Source of the DNA: Bacteroidia bacterium
Lineage (GTDB): Bacteria; Bacteroidota; Bacteroidia; UBA8524
Assembly: GCA_023277325.1 (NCBI GenBank)
Contig: JALRIQ010000077.1
Location: 1 to 16,385, forward strand
Reading direction: 5' to 3'
Length of the DNA stretch: 16,385 nucleotides
The notes below the pieces were generated by a model that did no database searches, had not been told where the DNA came from, and saw nothing but the letters and a program-made list of their open reading frames with translations. Both the position numbers and the translations under genes were made by a program. How positions within the stretch are numbered: the first letter of the stretch is position 1; every line of letters begins with the position of its first letter. This document shows, piece by piece, positions 6,672 through 14,943 of the stretch.

Positions 6672-8846
6672 ATGCAGTTTAGATGGATAGGAATACTTGC
6701 TTTCTTGCTTTTGGCTCCACTTGGTGCAATAGCTCAAAGCTTAAATCTCGAGGATATTTGGCTTTCTGGAAAATACTCCAGCCAAGGTGTTCGCGGATTT
6801 AGCGCCATGAATGATGGCGAAAGCTATGTTCAGATTGATGCTGATAAAGAAAGAAACCTCCTTGAAATCAACCGCTATTCCATCAAAGAAGGCACGCGTA
6901 TTGAAACCTTGGTAAGCAATGCTGAATTGACGGATTCAGACGGATCACGCCTCAATATTCGCAATTTCATCTTTAGCGATGATGAGAGCATGGTGATGTT
7001 TTTAACGGATATTCAATCCATTTACCGTCACTCGTATTCTGCAAAATTCCATGTACTTGATCGCAAAAGTGGCAAGGTCTACCATTCCGAAAAAGGCGTG
7101 CGTTATGCCACCTTTTCTCCCGATGGAAAAAAGGTAGCTTATGTAGATGCGAATAATTTATTTATTCTTGATTTAGCGACTGAACAAACTACGCAAGTCA
7201 CAAATGATGGAAAAAATAACGCGATCATCAATGGTGCTGTGGATTGGGTTTATGAAGAAGAATTCAGCATGTCGCGTGGATTTGAGTGGAGCAATGATGG
7301 AGCGTATATTGCCTATTACCGTTTCGATGAATCGGGTGTAAAAGAGTTTTCAATGGATATCTATGGAAGACTTTATCCAGATCAGGAAGTATGGAAATAC
7401 CCAAAAGCCGGTGAGGCCAATTCGGTAGTTCATGTGTATACCTATTCTTTAGCAAACAATAAAAGTGTGCAATGTGCAACGGGGGATAATGATGATATCT
7501 ATCTGCCACGCATCAAGTGGACAGACAAAGCCAATACATTGAGCATTCAACGATTAAACCGTCTACAAAATCATTGGGAAATTTTGTTTGCCGATGCGGC
7601 GAGCGGAAAGACCGAAGTGGTATATGAAGAAAAGAATGCAGCTTATATTGATATTACAGATAACCTCGATTTCAACAAAGGAAGTTTCATATTCAGCAGT
7701 GAGCGCAGTGGCTATAACCACCTCTATCAATATGATTATGCTAAAAAGTCACTAAAGGCGATTACCAAAGGAAATTGGGATGTCGATGCTTATTATGGCT
7801 TTGACCAAAAGAAAGGGCTAGTTTTCTGTTCAGCAGCCGATGAAACCGCTATTGAGAGAAACCTCTATGCCGTGAATATCAAAAATGGGAAAATGGCGAA
7901 GTTGAATACGCAGTCGGGCTGGAATACAGCCAGTTTTACTAAAGGATTCAATTATTTCCTCCATAATTACAGCAATGCTACCACACCGAGCACCTATACC
8001 TTGCGCAAAGCAGATGGGAAACAAGTGCGCGTTTTGGAAGAAAATTTCATGCTGAAAGAAGCTTTAAAAGCAGCCAATTTGGGAAGTATCGAGTTCAACA
8101 CCCTAACCACCGATTCGGGGGTAACCTTAAACTATTCCATGATCAAACCTGCCGATTTTGATACGAACAAAAAGTATCCGGTATTGATGTATGTCTATGG
8201 AGGTCCGGGTTCACAAACCGTAAAAAATCAATGGCAAGGATCATATTATTTGTGGTTTAATTACCTCACTCAAAACGGCTATATCGTGGTGTCTGTCGAT
8301 AACAGAGGTACTGGCGCACGTGGTGAAGCATTTAAAAAGAGCACTTACCTGGAATTGGGTAAATATGAAATTGAAGACCAGATTGCCGCAGCCCAAACTT
8401 TAGGCAGACTCAGTTATGTGGATGAAACCCGAATGGGAATTTGGGGATGGAGTTTTGGCGGATATATGGCCAGCTTAGGCATTTCCAAAGGAGCAGAGAC
8501 TTTCCGTTGTGCAGTGGCTGTGGCTCCAGTAACCAATTGGCGCTATTACGATAATATCTATACCGAAAGGTTCATGCGCACCCCGCAGGAGAATGGTGTC
8601 AGTTATGATGCCAATTCACCGATTAATCATGTCGATAAAGTCAAAGGGCATTACCTAATTGTTCATGGAACTGCCGATGATAACGTGCATTTTCAGAATA
8701 CGGTAGAGATGTTAGATGCCATGATTCAGCGTAATGTGAAGTTCGATTCAGAGTTCTATCCCAATAAAAACCACGGAATCGGGGGCGGTGTAACACGTTT
8801 ACATTTGTTTAATCGGATAAGCAGCTTCTTATTCACCAACCTGTAG
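6672..8846 (+). CDS. dpp4: dipeptidyl peptidase IV (S9 family serine peptidase)
   Basis: An exported serine peptidase of the DPP-IV family, expected to cut X-Pro or X-Ala dipeptides from peptide N-termini in the periplasm. Of 724 residues, 1-22 are a signal peptide (hydrophobic core, cut after AIA-Q or nearby). About 90-440 form the DPP-IV N-terminal beta-propeller with DWVYEEEF (191-198), whose Glu pair binds the free substrate N-terminus in this family. About 500-724 form the alpha/beta hydrolase domain. The triad is visible: Ser594 in GWSFGG, Asp669 in HGTADDNVHF and His701 in NKNHGIGGG; the oxyanion region YVYGGPGSQ is at 507-515. The frame extends upstream to a TTG at 6648, but that codon lies in the promoter and would put polar residues before the signal peptide, so 6672 is preferred. 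Two peptide permeases follow, fitting a peptide-uptake role. Confidence 0.94.
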   Translation: MQFRWIGILAFLLLAPLGAIAQSLNLEDIWLSGKYSSQGVRGFSAMNDGESYVQIDADKERNLLEINRYSIKEGTRIETLVSNAELTDSDGSRLNIRNFIFSDDESMVMFLTDIQSIYRHSYSAKFHVLDRKSGKVYHSEKGVRYATFSPDGKKVAYVDANNLFILDLATEQTTQVTNDGKNNAIINGAVDWVYEEEFSMSRGFEWSNDGAYIAYYRFDESGVKEFSMDIYGRLYPDQEVWKYPKAGEANSVVHVYTYSLANNKSVQCATGDNDDIYLPRIKWTDKANTLSIQRLNRLQNHWEILFADAASGKTEVVYEEKNAAYIDITDNLDFNKGSFIFSSERSGYNHLYQYDYAKKSLKAITKGNWDVDAYYGFDQKKGLVFCSAADETAIERNLYAVNIKNGKMAKLNTQSGWNTASFTKGFNYFLHNYSNATTPSTYTLRKADGKQVRVLEENFMLKEALKAANLGSIEFNTLTTDSGVTLNYSMIKPADFDTNKKYPVLMYVYGGPGSQTVKNQWQGSYYLWFNYLTQNGYIVVSVDNRGTGARGEAFKKSTYLELGKYEIEDQIAAAQTLGRLSYVDETRMGIWGWSFGGYMASLGISKGAETFRCAVAVAPVTNWRYYDNIYTERFMRTPQENGVSYDANSPINHVDKVKGHYLIVHGTADDNVHFQNTVEMLDAMIQRNVKFDSEFYPNKNHGIGGGVTRLHLFNRISSFLFTNL

Positions 8847-8851
8847 CTCCG

Positions 8852-8882
8852 TTTGGAATTCAGGGAATTAAAACTAGTTTTA
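8852..8882 (+). promoter_or_regulatory. possible internal promoter overlapping a 12-bp palindrome
   Basis: TTTG (8852-8855), exactly 19 bp, then TAGTTTTA (8875-8882) match the Bacteroidota promoter with only the last base of the -7 box off. The -7 box overlaps a perfect palindrome AAAACTAGTTTT (8870-8881). This could give the two transporters their own transcription start, about 16 nt before the first ATG. The palindrome could instead be an operator or a weak attenuator; neither is shown. Confidence 0.4.
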
Positions 8883-8904
8883 CAACATCAAGCATTTTTA
8901 AGAT

Positions 8905-10617
8905 ATGAGTGAATCCACACGGAAACACCCAAGAGGGTTGTACGTTCTCTTCTTCACAGAAATGTGGGAGCGTTTTGGTTACTATTTGATGTTAGGGATT
9001 TTTTCGTTGTACATGATCGACCATGCAGCGAACGGCGGTATGGGTTTCGACCCCGCTAAAAAATCCGATATCTACGGAACCTATCTCGGACTTGTTTATT
9101 TAACGCCTTTTATTGGTGGATTGCTTGCCGACCGAGTATTGGGGTACCGCAAATCCATTGTAATTGGAGGCTTGTTGATGGCCGCAGGTTATCTGGGTTT
9201 AGCCTTACCAGGAGAGGGGATCTTTTATATCTCCCTTTTACTAATCATTCTAGGAAACGGTTTTTTCAAACCGAATATCTCTGCACTTCTTGGAAATCTC
9301 TATAACGCGCCACAATACAAATCCAATAAAGACGCGGGTTACAATATATTTTATATGGGCATCAATATCGGTGCTTTTGTCTGCAATTTTGTGGCTGCCT
9401 ATATGCGGAATAACCTCGGTTGGGGTTGGGCTTTTGGAGCTGCTGGTATAGGGATGCTCATTGGGGTGGTTACTTTTCTTTCCGGAACCAAACATGTAAA
9501 AGAGGCCGACGTAATCAAACCTACTACCAAAGAGGATGTGCCATTGAATAAAATCTTTGGTTATGTGCTTTTGCCGGTTTTTGTTTTTGGTGTATTGGGC
9601 TGGTTAATACCAGGGAACATTTTCGGTACCGATGCAAATGATGCCTTTTTGATCGGTTGTATTCCTGTTATTGCTTATTACGCCTCACTGTATATCAGAG
9701 CAACAGCTGAAGACAAACGTCCTATTGGGGCTTTGCTTTCTATTTTCCTATGTGTTATTGTATTCTGGGCGGTCTTCCACCAAAATGGTGACGCTTTAAC
9801 GGTTTATGCGGAGGATTATACTGACCGGGAAATGCCTGCTGCCGTAGCTTCAATTGCGGAACCAGTAGGGATGGTTCAAGAAATAGAAAACCACGAAAGT
9901 GTTCAATACACGAATGCTCAATTTACGCATTATATGGATTCTCTGGAAACAGAGAAAAATCGACTGGATGCGAGCGGTAATCTTGATGGCGGGAAGCAAT
10001 TGGGTAAGCTGATTGGAATGCGGGAAGCATCTCGTGCTTACTTCAGTAATCTCCCAGCCACGCAAATGCCTGTACCGGGAGGAAATATGCTTCTTTATTC
10101 GACCGAACTTTATCAGTCAATCAATCCATTTTGGGTGGTATTACTCACCCCTGTTGTTGTAGGATTTTTTGGATGGATGGCTTCGCGTGGAAAGAAGATT
10201 TCTACACCAACGAAAATTGCAATTGGACTCTTTATAACCGGATTGAGCACTTTGGTTATGGTAGGCGCGGTAACTTCTGTACAAATGGATGATGCGAAAG
10301 CTTCCAGCTGGTGGCTTATTGCATCATATGGAGTTATTACTGTGGGAGAGCTCTGCTTATCGCCAATGGGATTATCCTTGGTTTCTAAGTTAAGTCCTCC
10401 ACGTTTAACCGCTCTTTTAATGGGAGGCTGGTTCCTCTCTACGGCTGTTGGAAATAAACTCTCTGGAATTATTTCTGGCCTTTGGGAAGAGTTTGGCAGC
10501 AATGAGAAGCACTATTTCTTCTTGATCAATTTTGCAGCCTGCGTCGGAGCAACGATCGCGCTCGTAATGCTATTGAAATGGCTTAATGCTGTAATGAAAG
10601 AAAAAAACATCGACTAA
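8905..10617 (+). CDS. POT-family proton-coupled peptide transporter with periplasmic insert
   Basis: An inner-membrane proton:oligopeptide symporter (PTR2/DtpA-like MFS family) of 570 residues. The family proton-coupling motif E19-x-x-E22-R23-F, followed by GYY, is present in TM1. The second signature is NIFYMGINIGAF (147-158), and the TM10-11 region has GELCLSPMGL (481-490). It is about 70 residues longer than its tandem neighbour. The excess lies between TM7 (ending HQNGDALTVYAEDYTDR, 292-308) and TM8 (starting SINPFWVV, 405-412), a hydrophilic region of about 96 residues against about 16 in the neighbour. It looks partly helical (EKNRLDASGNLDGGKQLGKL) and should face the periplasm if the usual topology holds. 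It lies 58 bp after the DPP-IV gene and 9 bp before the second transporter, consistent with one operon for importing di- and tripeptides. Confidence 0.92.
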   Translation: MSESTRKHPRGLYVLFFTEMWERFGYYLMLGIFSLYMIDHAANGGMGFDPAKKSDIYGTYLGLVYLTPFIGGLLADRVLGYRKSIVIGGLLMAAGYLGLALPGEGIFYISLLLIILGNGFFKPNISALLGNLYNAPQYKSNKDAGYNIFYMGINIGAFVCNFVAAYMRNNLGWGWAFGAAGIGMLIGVVTFLSGTKHVKEADVIKPTTKEDVPLNKIFGYVLLPVFVFGVLGWLIPGNIFGTDANDAFLIGCIPVIAYYASLYIRATAEDKRPIGALLSIFLCVIVFWAVFHQNGDALTVYAEDYTDREMPAAVASIAEPVGMVQEIENHESVQYTNAQFTHYMDSLETEKNRLDASGNLDGGKQLGKLIGMREASRAYFSNLPATQMPVPGGNMLLYSTELYQSINPFWVVLLTPVVVGFFGWMASRGKKISTPTKIAIGLFITGLSTLVMVGAVTSVQMDDAKASSWWLIASYGVITVGELCLSPMGLSLVSKLSPPRLTALLMGGWFLSTAVGNKLSGIISGLWEEFGSNEKHYFFLINFAACVGATIALVMLLKWLNAVMKEKNID

Positions 10618-10626
10618 TACAAACAT

Positions 10627-12132
10627 ATGAATGATACAGTAACTACTCAGAAAGGGCATCCTACTGGATTATATACGCTCTTTTTTACTGAAATGTGGGA
10701 GCGTTTCAGCTATTATGGAATGCGCGCTTTGCTCGTTCTATACCTTACTTCCGAAGCGATTAAAGGGGGCTTTGGACTTGAACGCTCCGATGCACTAGAG
10801 ATTTATGGGTTATTTACCGGATTGGTATTTTTAACGCCAATTCTTGGTGGATTCCTTGCTGATAAGGTATTAGGACAGCGTAAAGCCATCTATATAGGTG
10901 GTTTATTAATGGCACTTGGTCAGTTCAGTTTGGCAGCCTCTGTAGCCTATACGGGCGAAGTGGCCTCGAGTCAACAGTTTTTACTGAATCTTGGTCTTGG
11001 TTTACTGATTATGGGGAATGGTTTCTTTAAGCCGAATATCAGTACAATCGTTGGTTCCTTGTATGAGGCCAATGACCCGCGTAAAGACTCGGCGTTCACT
11101 ATTTTCTATATGGGAATTAACCTGGGTGCCTTTTTCTCACCCCTTGTTTGTGGTGCATTAGGTATCAATTTGGGATGGGAATATGGATTTGGTTCTGCCG
11201 GATTGGGTATGATGCTCGGTTTGGTGTTCTTTTTCTTTAGAGCCCATACTTTAGGCGATGCTGGTTTTCCTCCAAATCGTGAGAAAGAAGGAGCCCGTTT
11301 GGCCATGCGCGATTATATCGAAGTATTGCTTTACGTAGCTGCGAATATTGCCTTGGTTGCAGGTTTCTTGATGAGCTGGTCATCTCTTGGCGACGGTACA
11401 CAAAACACGATTATCATGGTGGTGGCTACCTTGGCTATACTTGGACTTGGTTTCACTGTATTTACCGGAACGAACGGAAAAGACGAATGGAGCCGTGTTG
11501 CGGTAATCCTGGTACTTAGTGTTTTCAATATTTTCTTTTGGGCAGGATTTGAGCAAGCAGGGGGTACATTTAACCTCTTTGCCGAGCACAATACCGATCG
11601 GGTAATCGACTGGGCCAACTGGGAAATTCCTGCACCATTTTTTCAATCGATTAATGCCATAGCCATTTTTGGTTTTGCACCGCTATTTTCTATACTCTGG
11701 CTGCGTTTGTCACGTATTGGAAAAAATCCAAATACCCCAGTGAAGTTCGCACTCGGATTGATCTTATTGGGATTAGGTTTTGTGGTGATGAGTATGGCCA
11801 ATAATGCTGCAAACGGCGGAAACCTTGTTTCTCCAATGTGGTTGGTGGGTGTTTATCTCATCCATACTTTCGGTGAACTTTGCCTATCGCCAATTGGACT
11901 TTCTATGGTAACTAAATTGGCACCACAGAAAATTGTATCCATTATGATGGGACTGTGGTTTGCTAGTATGGCCTTGGCTAACTATATGGCTGGTGTTCTA
12001 GAAAAGCTATTGCACGAATTACTTCCAGACATGCCGTTGTTCTACTTCCTGGTTTTGACATCTTGCTCAGCAGGTTTTGTTCTGCTACTCTTGTCACCTT
12101 GGTTGAAGAAGATGATGCGAGGAATTGTCTAA
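10627..12132 (+). CDS. second POT-family proton-coupled peptide transporter
   Basis: A 501-residue inner-membrane di/tripeptide:proton symporter, paralogous to the gene just upstream. Motifs visible are E22-x-x-E25-R26-F in TM1 (FFTEMWERFSYYGMRALL), FTIFYMGINLGAFFSPL (157-173), and GELCLSPIGLSMVTKLAP (416-433). The length is normal for bacterial POT proteins. It lacks the long TM7-TM8 insert of its neighbour: TDR (323-325) is followed by SIN (341-343) after 15 residues. The two copies have diverged well beyond a recent duplication, sharing mainly the motifs and helix pattern, so they may differ in substrate preference. It starts with ATG 9 bp after the previous stop and ends shortly before a strong terminator, making it the last gene of the unit. 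Confidence 0.94.
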   Translation: MNDTVTTQKGHPTGLYTLFFTEMWERFSYYGMRALLVLYLTSEAIKGGFGLERSDALEIYGLFTGLVFLTPILGGFLADKVLGQRKAIYIGGLLMALGQFSLAASVAYTGEVASSQQFLLNLGLGLLIMGNGFFKPNISTIVGSLYEANDPRKDSAFTIFYMGINLGAFFSPLVCGALGINLGWEYGFGSAGLGMMLGLVFFFFRAHTLGDAGFPPNREKEGARLAMRDYIEVLLYVAANIALVAGFLMSWSSLGDGTQNTIIMVVATLAILGLGFTVFTGTNGKDEWSRVAVILVLSVFNIFFWAGFEQAGGTFNLFAEHNTDRVIDWANWEIPAPFFQSINAIAIFGFAPLFSILWLRLSRIGKNPNTPVKFALGLILLGLGFVVMSMANNAANGGNLVSPMWLVGVYLIHTFGELCLSPIGLSMVTKLAPQKIVSIMMGLWFASMALANYMAGVLEKLLHELLPDMPLFYFLVLTSCSAGFVLLLLSPWLKKMMRGIV

Positions 12133-12147
12133 TTTAAATGAAAGAAC

Positions 12148-12179
12148 AAAAAAGCCTTCCTGATTGGGGGGCTTTTTTT
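12148..12179 (+). terminator. intrinsic terminator after the peptide transporter genes
   Basis: An A run plus GCCTTCC (12148-12160) pairs with GGGGGGC plus a T run (12166-12179) around a 5-base TGATT loop; two G-T pairs occur in the stem. The hairpin begins 16 bp after the stop of the second transporter and runs into seven T residues. The matching A run means it may work in both directions. Confidence 0.88.
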
Positions 12180-12180
12180 A

Positions 12181-12203
12181 TGGAATAAGCCTGCGTAATC
12201 AGC
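12181..12203 (+). repeat. left copy of a 23-nt flanking motif
   Basis: TGGA-ATAAGCCTG-CGTA-ATCAGC, immediately after the terminator, resembles the 23 bases at 14825-14847: ATAAGCCTG (12185-12193) and ATCAGC (12198-12203) are shared with a spacer of 4 against 5 bases. The two copies flank the UpxY/dehydratase pair. The rest of the gap to 12329 holds an EcoRI-like palindrome GGAATTCC and nothing else I can name; no clear -7 box precedes the UpxY-like gene. Confidence 0.4.
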
Positions 12204-12329
12204 GGAATTCCAAAAACAGGGACATAACGTCAGAATGCCAGAAAATAGGGGGTTTAATTATCTCAATGACGCTTTGAGCTTTTGGTTGGAGTTTTTAAAT
12301 GAAAATAATTGCTGAAATTTGTAACGGAT

Positions 12330-12905
12330 ATGGGACAGGAAAAGAAGTGGTACGCAATCTACACTGCGCCTAAGGCAGAAAAGAAAGTAAGTGAACGGCT
12401 TCGTCAACAAGGCATTGATCACTATTTGCCCACCCAAAAAATCCTGAAGCAATGGAGCGATAGGAAAAAATGGGTGGAAGAGCCTTTGTTTCGCTCCTAC
12501 CTTTTCGTTCATATTGATGAAGCCCTTTATTATCCAGTGCTGAATACCCATCGGGTTGTTAAGTTTGTGACATTTGGAGGAACAGCAGCAACCATTCCTG
12601 AATATCAGATTGAAACCATTCGCCGGCTTCTCATGGAATCGACCGAGTTGGAAATAACACAAGAAGAGCTAAGCCCAGGCACGCCAGTAGAAGTGGTGGG
12701 CGGTCCTTTGATGGGAACCTTGGGAGAATTGATATCTGTGCGTGGTGAAAAACGAATTGCTGTCAAAATCCATACTTTAGACACTTCCGTACTTATAAAT
12801 ATTCCAGAGCAATATGTGGCTCAAATTCAAGACCTGCGAAAATTAACTTTGTTAGATTCTTTGCGTAATCCTAAATTCGTGAAACGAACTCGTGAACTGG
12901 GATAG
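12330..12905 (+). CDS. UpxY/RfaH-like NusG paralogue (transcription antiterminator)
   Basis: A specialised NusG-family factor predicted to bind RNA polymerase and keep it transcribing through a long polysaccharide operon. The 191 residues comprise an NGN domain (1 to about 105), opening with KKWYAIYTAPKAEKKV and including FRSYLFVHI and the UpxY-typical VVKFVTFGGTAATIP (76-90), and a KOW domain (about 117-165) with PVEVVGGPLMGTLGELISV. An upstream TTG at 12309 would add seven residues, but ATG 12330 gives the usual NusG beginning. The last 14 bases overlap the start of the dehydratase gene, so translation is coupled. In Bacteroides such genes open capsule loci. Here only one sugar enzyme follows, so it may instead act on a distant operon. 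Core NusG is excluded, since that gene normally sits among secE and ribosomal protein genes. Confidence 0.88.
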   Translation: MGQEKKWYAIYTAPKAEKKVSERLRQQGIDHYLPTQKILKQWSDRKKWVEEPLFRSYLFVHIDEALYYPVLNTHRVVKFVTFGGTAATIPEYQIETIRRLLMESTELEITQEELSPGTPVEVVGGPLMGTLGELISVRGEKRIAVKIHTLDTSVLINIPEQYVAQIQDLRKLTLLDSLRNPKFVKRTRELG

Positions 12906-14811
12906 ACTATTTTCATTTTCGAAAAGCCATGCACCGCGTTGGCTGGTATTGTCGATTGACCTTATCATCTGTATGGCCGCCTTTTTTGTGGCCTATATTC
13001 TTCGTTTTAATTTCCAGATAATTGGAGAAGAAGTGCAACAGGCAATGCGCCTAGCACCGCTTGTGCTAATTATCAGGGCAGTTAGTTTCTACCTTACAAA
13101 GACCTATGCGGGTATTGTCCGCTACACCGGAACCCAGGATGCAGTGCGTATTTTTATTGCACTTACTTCCGGAACAGTTGTTTTGATTACGGCCAATTTG
13201 GTCAACTTCTTCGCTTCTAGAGAAGTGATGATTCCTTCGTCTATCATCATTATCGATTACCTGATCTGTATGATTGCCATGACTTCCAGTCGTTTGGCAT
13301 ATAAAATACTTTACCAACAGATTCGCAACGAATCGCCTAAGAAGAACAATGTGGTGGTGTATGGTGCAGGACAATCAGGTATCATTACCAAAAGAACTTT
13401 AGACCAGGATAATAAAGTCAATTATAAAGTTATCGCCTTCATAGATGATAGTTCTGAGAAAGCGGGCAAACGTATTGATGGGGTGCCCATTTTTGGTGGA
13501 GCTGAATTACGCAATGTGATTGAGCGCAATCGGGTGGATGAATTAGTTATTTCCATTCAAAACATCTCGAAATCGCGGAAGCGTGATATTATCGAGACTT
13601 GTTTGAGTTATGATATCAAGGTGAAGAATGTTCCGCCAGTGGAACGTTGGATCAATGGAGAGTTGAATTACCGCCAGATTAAGAAGGTGAATATCGAGGA
13701 CTTGCTCGAACGTGATCCGATTGAGCTTGATAAGATGGCGATGAGTAAAATCTTGCGAGGTAAAGTAGTTCTCGTAACTGGTGCAGCGGGTTCTATTGGA
13801 AGTGAAATTGCCCGCCAGGTGCTTTCTTTCTATCCGAAGAAAATCATCCTTTTGGACCAGGCCGAGACGCCTTTGTATGAGTTGGAGAAGGAATTATTTG
13901 AAAAATTCCGTCATAATAAAGACATCCTAAGCAGCTTTGAAATCTCCGTTGGCGATATCAAAAATGTAAGCAAACTCCGTCGCCTTTTTGAAAAGAACCG
14001 TCCGAGTGTAGTATTCCATGCGGCAGCGTATAAGCATGTTCCTTTGATGGAGCAAAACCCAACGGCCGCAGTGGCAACTAACGTAATTGGAACAAAAATC
14101 TTGGCAGATACCGCTGTTGAATTCAAAACTGAACGTTTTGTGATGGTTTCAACCGATAAGGCAGTAAACCCTACCAATGTAATGGGTGCTTCAAAACGGG
14201 TTGCTGAGATTTATGTGCAATCGCTCAGCCACAGTCATGTGAATACTGCGACCAAGTTCATTACTACACGCTTTGGAAACGTACTAGGGTCGAATGGTTC
14301 GGTAATTCCACATTTCCGTAAGCAAATTGCAGAGGGTGGTCCAATAACCGTGACCCACCCAGAAATCGCCCGCTATTTCATGACCATTCCAGAAGCATGT
14401 CAGCTGGTTTTGGAGGCAGGAAACATGGGTGAAGGAGGGGAGATTTACCTCTTCGACATGGGACAACCCGTTCGTATTGTTGATCTTGCTAAGAAGATGA
14501 TCAAATTGAGTGGGCTCACCTTGGGTAAGGATATTCAGATTGAGTATATCGGATTGCGTCCTGGTGAAAAAATCGCAGAGGAATTACTTTGCGATACCGA
14601 GAATACCGCCCCAACTCATCATCCAAAAATTACCATTGCCAAGATCAAGCCGTTTGAGTTCAGGATAGTTTCTGAATTGATCAATGAACTCACCATGCTT
14701 TTAGTTGAAGAGGACAATGAAGACATCGTGAGAAAGATGAAACAGATTGTTCCTGAATTCATTAGCAACAATTCGGTTTACGAAGCCCTCGACGGACTCA
14801 AAATCAACTAA
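12892..14811 (+). CDS. membrane-bound nucleoside-diphosphate-sugar 4,6-dehydratase (PglF/WbpM/CapD type)
   Basis: Predicted to convert UDP-GlcNAc to the 4-keto-6-deoxy sugar, the first step to rare amino sugars for surface glycans or glycoproteins. Of 639 residues, about 18-36, 52-68, 88-106 and 113-130 are membrane helices. A first Rossmann-like domain has VVVYGAGQSG (154-163), and the catalytic SDR domain has VLVTGAAGSIGSE (293-305). The active site follows the PglF pattern: T421-D422-K423 in STDKAVNPTN, with M431 in place of the usual SDR Tyr and K435 in MGASKR. RFGNVLGSNGS (460-470) and GLRPGEKI (554-561) are further family marks. The start is GTG at 12892, inside the last codons of the UpxY-like gene; the first in-frame ATG would remove most of TM1. 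No glycosyltransferase, flippase or aminotransferase follows; the next gene is respiratory. Confidence 0.9.
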   Translation: MNWDRLFSFSKSHAPRWLVLSIDLIICMAAFFVAYILRFNFQIIGEEVQQAMRLAPLVLIIRAVSFYLTKTYAGIVRYTGTQDAVRIFIALTSGTVVLITANLVNFFASREVMIPSSIIIIDYLICMIAMTSSRLAYKILYQQIRNESPKKNNVVVYGAGQSGIITKRTLDQDNKVNYKVIAFIDDSSEKAGKRIDGVPIFGGAELRNVIERNRVDELVISIQNISKSRKRDIIETCLSYDIKVKNVPPVERWINGELNYRQIKKVNIEDLLERDPIELDKMAMSKILRGKVVLVTGAAGSIGSEIARQVLSFYPKKIILLDQAETPLYELEKELFEKFRHNKDILSSFEISVGDIKNVSKLRRLFEKNRPSVVFHAAAYKHVPLMEQNPTAAVATNVIGTKILADTAVEFKTERFVMVSTDKAVNPTNVMGASKRVAEIYVQSLSHSHVNTATKFITTRFGNVLGSNGSVIPHFRKQIAEGGPITVTHPEIARYFMTIPEACQLVLEAGNMGEGGEIYLFDMGQPVRIVDLAKKMIKLSGLTLGKDIQIEYIGLRPGEKIAEELLCDTENTAPTHHPKITIAKIKPFEFRIVSELINELTMLLVEEDNEDIVRKMKQIVPEFISNNSVYEALDGLKIN

Positions 14812-14824
14812 ATTTCCATTTCTG

Positions 14825-14847
14825 TGGATAAGCCTGATGCGATCAGC
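14825..14847 (+). repeat. right copy of the 23-nt flanking motif
   Basis: TGG-ATAAGCCTG-ATGCG-ATCAGC begins 14 bp after the dehydratase stop and shares the 9-base ATAAGCCTG and 6-base ATCAGC blocks with 12181-12203. The copies have the same orientation. The similarity is short and could be chance or a dispersed intergenic motif of the genome. Confidence 0.4.
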
Positions 14848-14855
14848 TAATCAGG
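14833..14855 (+). other. small inverted repeat after the dehydratase gene
   Basis: CCTGAT (14833-14838) pairs with ATCAGG (14850-14855), and an inner CTGAT-GCG-ATCAG pairing is also possible. A seven-T run lies about 15 bases further on rather than directly behind the stem, so this is at best a weak terminator. The remaining 14856-14943 stretch is AT-rich and shows nothing else I can name. Confidence 0.35.
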
Positions 14856-14943
14856 TGAAGCATTATTATATTTTTTTATTGAAATTCAACGGTTTAACCC
14901 TCTTATTTTGAATAATTTTAAATTAAGAATTTGTTAAGCGTTT

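Noticed and set aside
12299..12373. short frame starting ATG 12299 ahead of the UpxY-like gene, a possible leader peptide
   Set aside because: It runs out of frame into the NusG coding region for only about 24 codons, with no motif and no attenuator structure nearby.
12258..12662. 134-codon minus-strand frame opposite the UpxY-like gene
   Set aside because: It is a shadow of the NusG-type coding sequence; the Cys/Phe-rich translation shows no protein-like pattern.
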